NCBI GenBank assembly: GCA_013335425.1
Contig: JAAXVQ010000045.1
Location: 1 to 10,086 of the forward strand
Length of the DNA stretch: 10,086 nucleotides
Direction: 5' to 3'
DNA from: Candidatus Firestoneibacteriota bacterium
Lineage (GTDB): Bacteria > Oederibacteriota > JAAXVQ01
This document shows, one piece after another, positions 6,550-10,086 of this stretch. Position numbers and translations under genes: made by a program. Under the pieces are notes generated by a model that was not told where the DNA came from, did no database searches, and saw nothing but the letters and a program-made list of their open reading frames with translations. Every line of letters starts with the position of its first letter. The first letter of the stretch is position 1.

Positions 6550-7535
6550 GGGATTTCAACCTTCTCCAGGATGCGTTTAATAATGTCTTCGGCAGTGATG
6601 GCTTCAGCTTCCGCCTCATAGGTGAGAATGATCCGATGCCGCAATACGTCCATAGCCACCGCCTGGACATCTTCCGGTGCGACATATCCGCGGCGCTTTA
6701 AAAAAGCGTGGGCGCGGGCGGCCTGGGCCAAGGCCAAGGAAGCGCGCGGCGAGGCTCCGTATTCCACATGGGGGCGGATGTCTGCGAGTTTGTAATCGGC
6801 GGGACGACGTGTGGCCATGACCAAGCTTACCAAATATTGTTCGATCTTTTCATCCGCATAGACTTCGCCCAACAGACGTCGGGCTGATTTAATTTGTAAT
6901 GGCGTGGCCTGGGGGGTTATGGAAAACGGGTGGGGCACAGCATGCCGGCGTACGATGGCCAGTTCGTCGGCTTCGGGCGGATACTCAACTTTAATCTTCA
7001 ACATAAACCGATCGATTTGAGCTTCGGGCAGCGGGTAGGTGCCTTCCTGCTCGATGGGGTTTTGGGTGGCTAACACCAAAAACGGCTCCTCCAGAGTGTA
7101 GGTTTGATCCCCGATAGTCACTTGGCGTTCCTGCATGGCCTCGAGCAACGCACTTTGAACTTTTGCCGGAGCCCGGTTGATTTCGTCGGCCAGAATCAGG
7201 TTGGAAAAAATCGGACCTTTTTTCGGGATAAACTCCTGTTGTTTCTGGTCGTAGATCAACGTGCCGGTAATGTCGGCGGGCAGCAAATCTGGAGTAAACT
7301 GGATCCGTTGAAATTTGGTTTGGATGGTGGCGGCCAACGTTTTCACGGTGAGCGTCTTGGCCAGGCCGGGCACGCCCTCAATGAGAATATGTCCGTCGGC
7401 CAGCAAGGCAATCAACAGCCGTTCGAGCATGGCGCGCTGCCCGACAATGACCTTGTCCATTTCCGTCAATATATTGCCTAAAAACGCGCTTTCGTTTTTA
7501 ATACGCTCGTTGATTTCACGAATGTCTTTGTTCAT
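6546..7535 (-). CDS. moxR: MoxR-family AAA+ ATPase
   Basis: This 329-residue cytoplasmic ATPase has all core elements: Walker A GVPGLAKT (54-61), Walker B LILADE (113-118), sensor 1 ATQNP (156-160), an arginine-finger region around R176 (QIDRFM) and sensor 2 GASPRA with R264 (260-265). The stretch IEQEGTYPLPEAQIDRF is diagnostic of the MoxR branch. Members act as chaperone-like ATPases that remodel or activate complexes together with VWA proteins. It is the first gene of the operon and overlaps the DUF58 gene by 4 nt. ATG at 7535 has AAGGAG, but 16 nt upstream, farther than ideal. No other start codon lies between, and the next in-frame Met (26) sits just before the conserved VIVGQ, so I keep this start; initiation may be weak. 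The length is normal for the family. Confidence 0.96.
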   Translation of the reverse strand: MNKDIREINERIKNESAFLGNILTEMDKVIVGQRAMLERLLIALLADGHILIEGVPGLAKTLTVKTLAATIQTKFQRIQFTPDLLPADITGTLIYDQKQQEFIPKKGPIFSNLILADEINRAPAKVQSALLEAMQERQVTIGDQTYTLEEPFLVLATQNPIEQEGTYPLPEAQIDRFMLKIKVEYPPEADELAIVRRHAVPHPFSITPQATPLQIKSARRLLGEVYADEKIEQYLVSLVMATRRPADYKLADIRPHVEYGASPRASLALAQAARAHAFLKRRGYVAPEDVQAVAMDVLRHRIILTYEAEAEAITAEDIIKRILEKVEIP

Positions 7536-7588
7536 GGGCCGGATCGCCGGGCTCCTTTGCGTGGGATGAACTTAAACCCTTGCGCCCA

Positions 7589-7618
7589 TTAATACCCTTC
7601 CGCCGGCAGCAAGGATAA
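7589..7618 (-). promoter_or_regulatory. Possible promoter of the moxR-bat operon
   Basis: On the minus strand TTATCC (7618-7613) and TATTAA (7594-7589) are separated by 18 nt, giving a leader of about 45 nt before moxR. The -10 match is fair and the -35 match poor. If it is not real, the operon may depend on read-through from the barrel-TPR gene upstream. Confidence 0.25.
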
Positions 7619-7628
7619 AGTAAAGACG

Positions 7629-7654
7629 CCGGGGCATGATATCCGATACCCCGG
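7629..7654 (-). other. GC-rich inverted repeat downstream of the barrel-TPR gene
   Basis: CCGGGG (7629-7634) and CCCCGG (7649-7654) form a 6-bp stem with a 14-nt loop that contains GATATC. On the minus strand it is followed by CGTCTTTACTTT, a T-richer but interrupted tail. It may act as a weak terminator between the barrel-TPR gene and moxR. Alternative pairing with nearby GGGGCA/TGCCCC copies is possible. Confidence 0.3.
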
Positions 7655-7681
7655 GACTTGCCCCAGGGTGATTCATTACCC

Positions 7682-7697
7682 CGGCCGGGCCCGGCCG
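7682..7697. repeat. Perfect 16-bp GC-only palindrome
   Basis: CGGCCGGGCCCGGCCG is its own reverse complement and lies 9 nt past the stop of the barrel-TPR gene. On the minus strand a T-run lies before it, not after; on the plus strand an A-run follows. It therefore does not look like a canonical terminator for either direction. It may form a cruciform or hairpin, or be a protein-binding site. Confidence 0.65.
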
Positions 7698-7706
7698 AAA
7701 AAATTA

Positions 7707-9764
7707 TTACTGTTCTTTGATGAGTTTTATTTTTTCCCGCGCCTTGGCGATGGATTCCTTGGCTTTGACATGTTCCGGGTCCAAATCCAGCACATCGTTC
7801 CAAATTTGAATGGCGTCGCTATAGCGCGCCTGCGCATACGCTGTAACCCCGTGTTTGTAAAGATCATCAATTTCTTTCCGACTCTTGGCACGGGCTTCTT
7901 TAAAGGCTTGGCGCGCTTCTTTGTTGGTTGGGTCCAAAACCAAAATCGTGCGCAAGGCCTTGGCTTCTTCCAGTTTATCCCCGCTTTGTTTGGCTTCGCT
8001 GGCGCGCTGTTTGGCTTCGTCCTTTTCTTCGGCCAACTTTTTCCGCGCCAACTCCAACTTATATTTGGCTTGTTTATGGTTGGGATCAAATTCCAAAATC
8101 AGTTCGAATTCCCGAATCGCTTCCTGATAGTCGCTGTGATCCAAGGCCTGGTTGCCGGCCAACATGTGTTTTTGAATGGCATGTACCATCGATTCGTCCG
8201 GTACCGCAGCTTCCTTGGCGGGCCCTTTGGCGGGTTTTCGGGCCGCCATCATGTCTTCGAGTATGGGTTTTTCCACCGACGCCCCGGATTCTATGGTGGC
8301 GCTTTTGGCTTTGACCAATGCTTGTACGCGCTTCAAAGCCGCTTCGGCTTCATGGAACCGGGGCATGATATCCAGCGCGGATTTATAGGCGAAGGCGGCG
8401 TCCACCCATTTGCCTTTGCCTTCCAATTCCTGTCCGTTTTCATAGCGGCGGTGAGCCTCGCCCATCACATCGCGTTGCGCCATGGGCTTGATGGCTTTGA
8501 GCACAAACTCCCGTGATCTTTCGCGTTTGACTACGGCCAATGCCTGGCGGGCTTTTACGAAACCCGGATAAATGACGAGTGCTTGAGCATATTCTTCCGC
8601 CGCTTCATCCAGGCGCCGATCTTCATAATATTTCCGCCCCTGCACGTAATGGGTGAGGGCGTCCTTCTTTTCTTCTGTGGAAACTTCGGCGGTCCGCGTG
8701 CCCCGATTTTCCAAATCCGGCAGCACAGGCAGGGGGCGCTCGTTTAAAACCGATCCTTTGGCCTGCGGCGGTGTTGGGGAGGCGTGCACGATTTTTCGCC
8801 GGGTCGGCTTGGGTGAATTTTTATGGATAAACGGTTGATCGAATTGATATTCCAAAGCCAGACGATGGGAAAAAGCCATATCGCCCAACGGTTGGTAGGC
8901 ATAGGAAATACCCAGCTGCTCCCAATAAATGCCCAAACCCGCTGTGAAACCGTTCACATTGGCTTGTCCTTCGGACGGAATCATGCGATACCCCAGCCGC
9001 AGGGCGAGAAATTCCAAGAGCGTAACTTCGCCGCCTACGGCCACCTGCACGGCGGCATCGGCCAAGGGCCAATCCCCGTCCAAGGAAAGCAAGAGGGCGT
9101 TGTCAAACAACCTAGCCGCTACACCGGCCGTTAATTTGGCGGGAAGCGAATACCCGGAAATCGGAGTTCCGATATTACGCAAGCTCAGACCGGTATCTAT
9201 ATTTGACGCTAGCCAACGGTATTTGCACCCCACGTCCCCGGAAATTCCTAAATGGCTTGCTTCATAATAACTTTCGGCAATCACCGTGAAGGCGGCACCC
9301 ATAAAAAAATTGGGACCCCAACCGCCAAAGCCATAGGCGCCGGTTACACCTATGTCAGTTGGGGAAAGCGTTTGCCCGGTCCGGTTGCCGGTTTCATCAC
9401 GCTCCTCCATGGCCCCATAATTCATATAGGATATACCTGCGCCCAAGGTGCCAGACTCCAAGGATAAGGCTCCGGCTATAAATTCCTGGCGCATGCCCAA
9501 ACCCCAATCATTATGCTGCAAGGCCAAAGCCGAATTTTTTAATTGTCCCAACCCGGCCGGGTTGTAGCGCAGACCGAACACATCGTCTGAAACCGCGCCA
9601 TAAGCGCCGGACATCGCCGCCGGTCGTCCACCCACCGGAATGTCCAAAAACGATGCGGACACATTGGTATCAGCGGCGCAAAGCCCGCCCGGAAATAAAT
9701 AACCCGGTCCCAGGCAAACAATCGTCCACAACCAAAGAAATTTCCGGTGATGTAGTGCGGGCAT
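7707..9764 (-). CDS. PorV/PorQ-like outer-membrane beta-barrel fused to C-terminal TPR domain
   Basis: The 685-residue product has a signal peptide (1-31, LWTIVCLGPGYLF core, cleavage near LCAA). Residues about 36-308 look like a PorV/PorQ-type (UPF0164-like) barrel: the N-terminal signature FLDIPVGGRPAAMSGAYGAV with DDVFGLRYNPAGL, many alternating strands, and a closing strand HRLALEYQF. A Pro/Lys-rich linker (309-362) follows. Five TPR-like units lie at about 368-401, 434-470, 528-562, 584-614 and 632-665, with charged coiled-coil-like helices between them. ATG at 9764 has AGGAG six nt upstream and is preferred over the in-frame TTG at 9791. Classical PorV works in type IX secretion, but relatives are general barrels of unknown cargo; I infer a periplasmic scaffold hung from an outer-membrane anchor. 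A good promoter precedes it, and the moxR operon follows in the same direction after 171 bp. The fusion of barrel and TPR is unusual for PorV itself. Confidence 0.85.
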   Translation of the reverse strand: MPALHHRKFLWLWTIVCLGPGYLFPGGLCAADTNVSASFLDIPVGGRPAAMSGAYGAVSDDVFGLRYNPAGLGQLKNSALALQHNDWGLGMRQEFIAGALSLESGTLGAGISYMNYGAMEERDETGNRTGQTLSPTDIGVTGAYGFGGWGPNFFMGAAFTVIAESYYEASHLGISGDVGCKYRWLASNIDTGLSLRNIGTPISGYSLPAKLTAGVAARLFDNALLLSLDGDWPLADAAVQVAVGGEVTLLEFLALRLGYRMIPSEGQANVNGFTAGLGIYWEQLGISYAYQPLGDMAFSHRLALEYQFDQPFIHKNSPKPTRRKIVHASPTPPQAKGSVLNERPLPVLPDLENRGTRTAEVSTEEKKDALTHYVQGRKYYEDRRLDEAAEEYAQALVIYPGFVKARQALAVVKRERSREFVLKAIKPMAQRDVMGEAHRRYENGQELEGKGKWVDAAFAYKSALDIMPRFHEAEAALKRVQALVKAKSATIESGASVEKPILEDMMAARKPAKGPAKEAAVPDESMVHAIQKHMLAGNQALDHSDYQEAIREFELILEFDPNHKQAKYKLELARKKLAEEKDEAKQRASEAKQSGDKLEEAKALRTILVLDPTNKEARQAFKEARAKSRKEIDDLYKHGVTAYAQARYSDAIQIWNDVLDLDPEHVKAKESIAKAREKIKLIKEQ

Positions 9765-9830
9765 GAAACGCTCCTGGTGCGGTTTTTCCAAATATTGAAA
9801 CCGCCGCCGCTGCCGGCTGCTTACAAGAGC

Positions 9831-9859
9831 AGTTTACCACCCTCCCCAGCAGTGGTCAA
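9831..9859 (-). promoter_or_regulatory. Sigma70-like promoter of the barrel-TPR gene
   Basis: On the minus strand TTGACC (9859-9854) and TAAACT (9836-9831) are separated by exactly 17 nt. The -35 box matches consensus at five of six positions and the -10 at four. Transcription would begin near 9824, giving a leader of about 60 nt that contains a GC-rich run before the ribosome binding site. Confidence 0.55.
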
Positions 9860-9901
9860 CCGTGGGTTCTGAGACGGAGTTCTTACCCAATTAAAAAATT
9901 C

Positions 9902-9911
9902 CCTGCGCAGG
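9902..9911. repeat. 10-bp palindrome CCTGCGCAGG in the divergent spacer
   Basis: A perfect palindrome lies between the two divergent promoters, 14 nt upstream of the plus-strand -35 candidate. This is a plausible place for a shared regulator site, but a 10-bp palindrome can occur by chance. Confidence 0.3.
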
Positions 9912-9924
9912 AGTGTTTCCATCC

Positions 9925-9954
9925 TTTACCCGGAGCAAACCTTTGCGTTAGAAT
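9925..9954 (+). promoter_or_regulatory. Possible promoter of the lipoprotein gene
   Basis: TTTACC (9925-9930) and TAGAAT (9949-9954) are separated by 18 nt. The -10 box matches consensus at five of six positions. Transcription would begin near 9961, so the ribosome binding site GGAGG (9961-9965) would sit at the very 5' end of a short leader, which lowers confidence. Confidence 0.38.
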
Positions 9955-9973
9955 GCCCTGGGAGGAATTTAAA

Positions 9974-10086
9974 TTGAAATCTTACTTGTTATCCGCTTGC
10001 CTGGGTACCACTCTGACGGCGATTTTTTTCACCGGATGCGCTACGTTGCCGCCGACACCCGCGCTTATTCCCCTCACCCCCTCGCT
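9974..10086 (+). CDS. Lipoprotein, N-terminal fragment (3' end outside window)
   Basis: The first 37 residues are a lipoprotein signal peptide: MKSYLLSACLG at the start, a hydrophobic core LTAIFF, and lipobox FTGC with the lipidated cysteine at residue 22 (codon 10037-10039), followed by a Pro/Thr-rich stretch ATLPPTPALIPLTP. Phe at the -3 position is less common than Leu but accepted. The start is TTG at 9974, with GGGAGGA ending 7 nt upstream; no ATG lies near it in frame. Residue +2 is Ala, not Asp, which in enterobacterial rules would favour outer-membrane sorting. The gene is divergent from the barrel-TPR gene. It was not long enough in the window to identify its family. Confidence 0.75.
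   Translation, partial: MKSYLLSACLGTTLTAIFFTGCATLPPTPALIPLTPS

Noticed and set aside
7668..8516. A 282-residue open frame on the plus strand
   Set aside because: It lies wholly antisense to the TPR half of the barrel-TPR gene, is Phe/Gly-rich in a way expected from the complement of Lys/Ala/Glu-rich coding sequence, and shows no family motif.
7707..9764. Evidence of a complete type IX secretion system from the PorV-like gene
   Set aside because: No other type IX component or C-terminal sorting domain is visible in the window; PorV/PorQ-like barrels occur widely without it.
9765..9791. Upstream TTG start (9791) for the barrel-TPR protein
   Set aside because: The ATG at 9764 has AGGAG at ideal spacing and gives a normal signal peptide; the nine extra residues would themselves encode that ribosome binding site.

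Overview
The window looks like part of a Gram-negative, mid-GC bacterial chromosome, probably from an uncultured or deep-branching lineage. It encodes an outer-membrane beta-barrel of the PorV/PorQ (FCB-type) kind, a Bat-type (Bacteroides aerotolerance-like) von Willebrand factor A (VWA) operon headed by a MoxR ATPase, exported proteins with signal peptides, and a lipoprotein. The mix of a PorV-like barrel, many TPRs and a TIGR02265/V4R-like protein suggests an FCB, Omnitrophota-like or Deltaproteobacteria-like genome. I cannot assign a phylum from this sequence alone.

Left part (1-1625, + strand): the 3' part of a CoA-disulfide-reductase-like flavoprotein fused to a C-terminal rhodanese domain, then a strong 12-bp hairpin, then a small V4R/TIGR02265-like protein. 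This side converges at about 1626-1743 with the long minus-strand block, and a hairpin there is a candidate terminator.

Centre (1744-7535, - strand): a compact five-gene operon read right to left: moxR (AAA+ ATPase), DUF58 protein, a BatD/DUF4381-like membrane protein, a BatA-like VWA protein, and a natural BatB-BatC fusion (VWA plus TPR plus low-complexity tail). The first three junctions are overlapping or nearly touching (TTGA, ATGA, 3-nt gap). The last junction is a 133-nt spacer full of palindromes. By family knowledge, MoxR is a chaperone-like ATPase that acts with VWA proteins in the assembly or repair of envelope or metal-containing complexes, with the VWA and TPR parts in the periplasm.

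Right part (7536-10086): a 171-bp spacer with inverted repeats, then a minus-strand gene for a PorV-like barrel fused to about five TPR-like units, with a good sigma70-like promoter upstream. A divergent 209-bp spacer follows, and then the start of a + strand lipoprotein gene cut by the window end. The barrel-TPR gene points the same way as the Bat operon, so the two may be transcribed together or function in the same envelope process; this is inference. No CRISPR array, insertion sequence, rRNA or convincing tRNA was seen.
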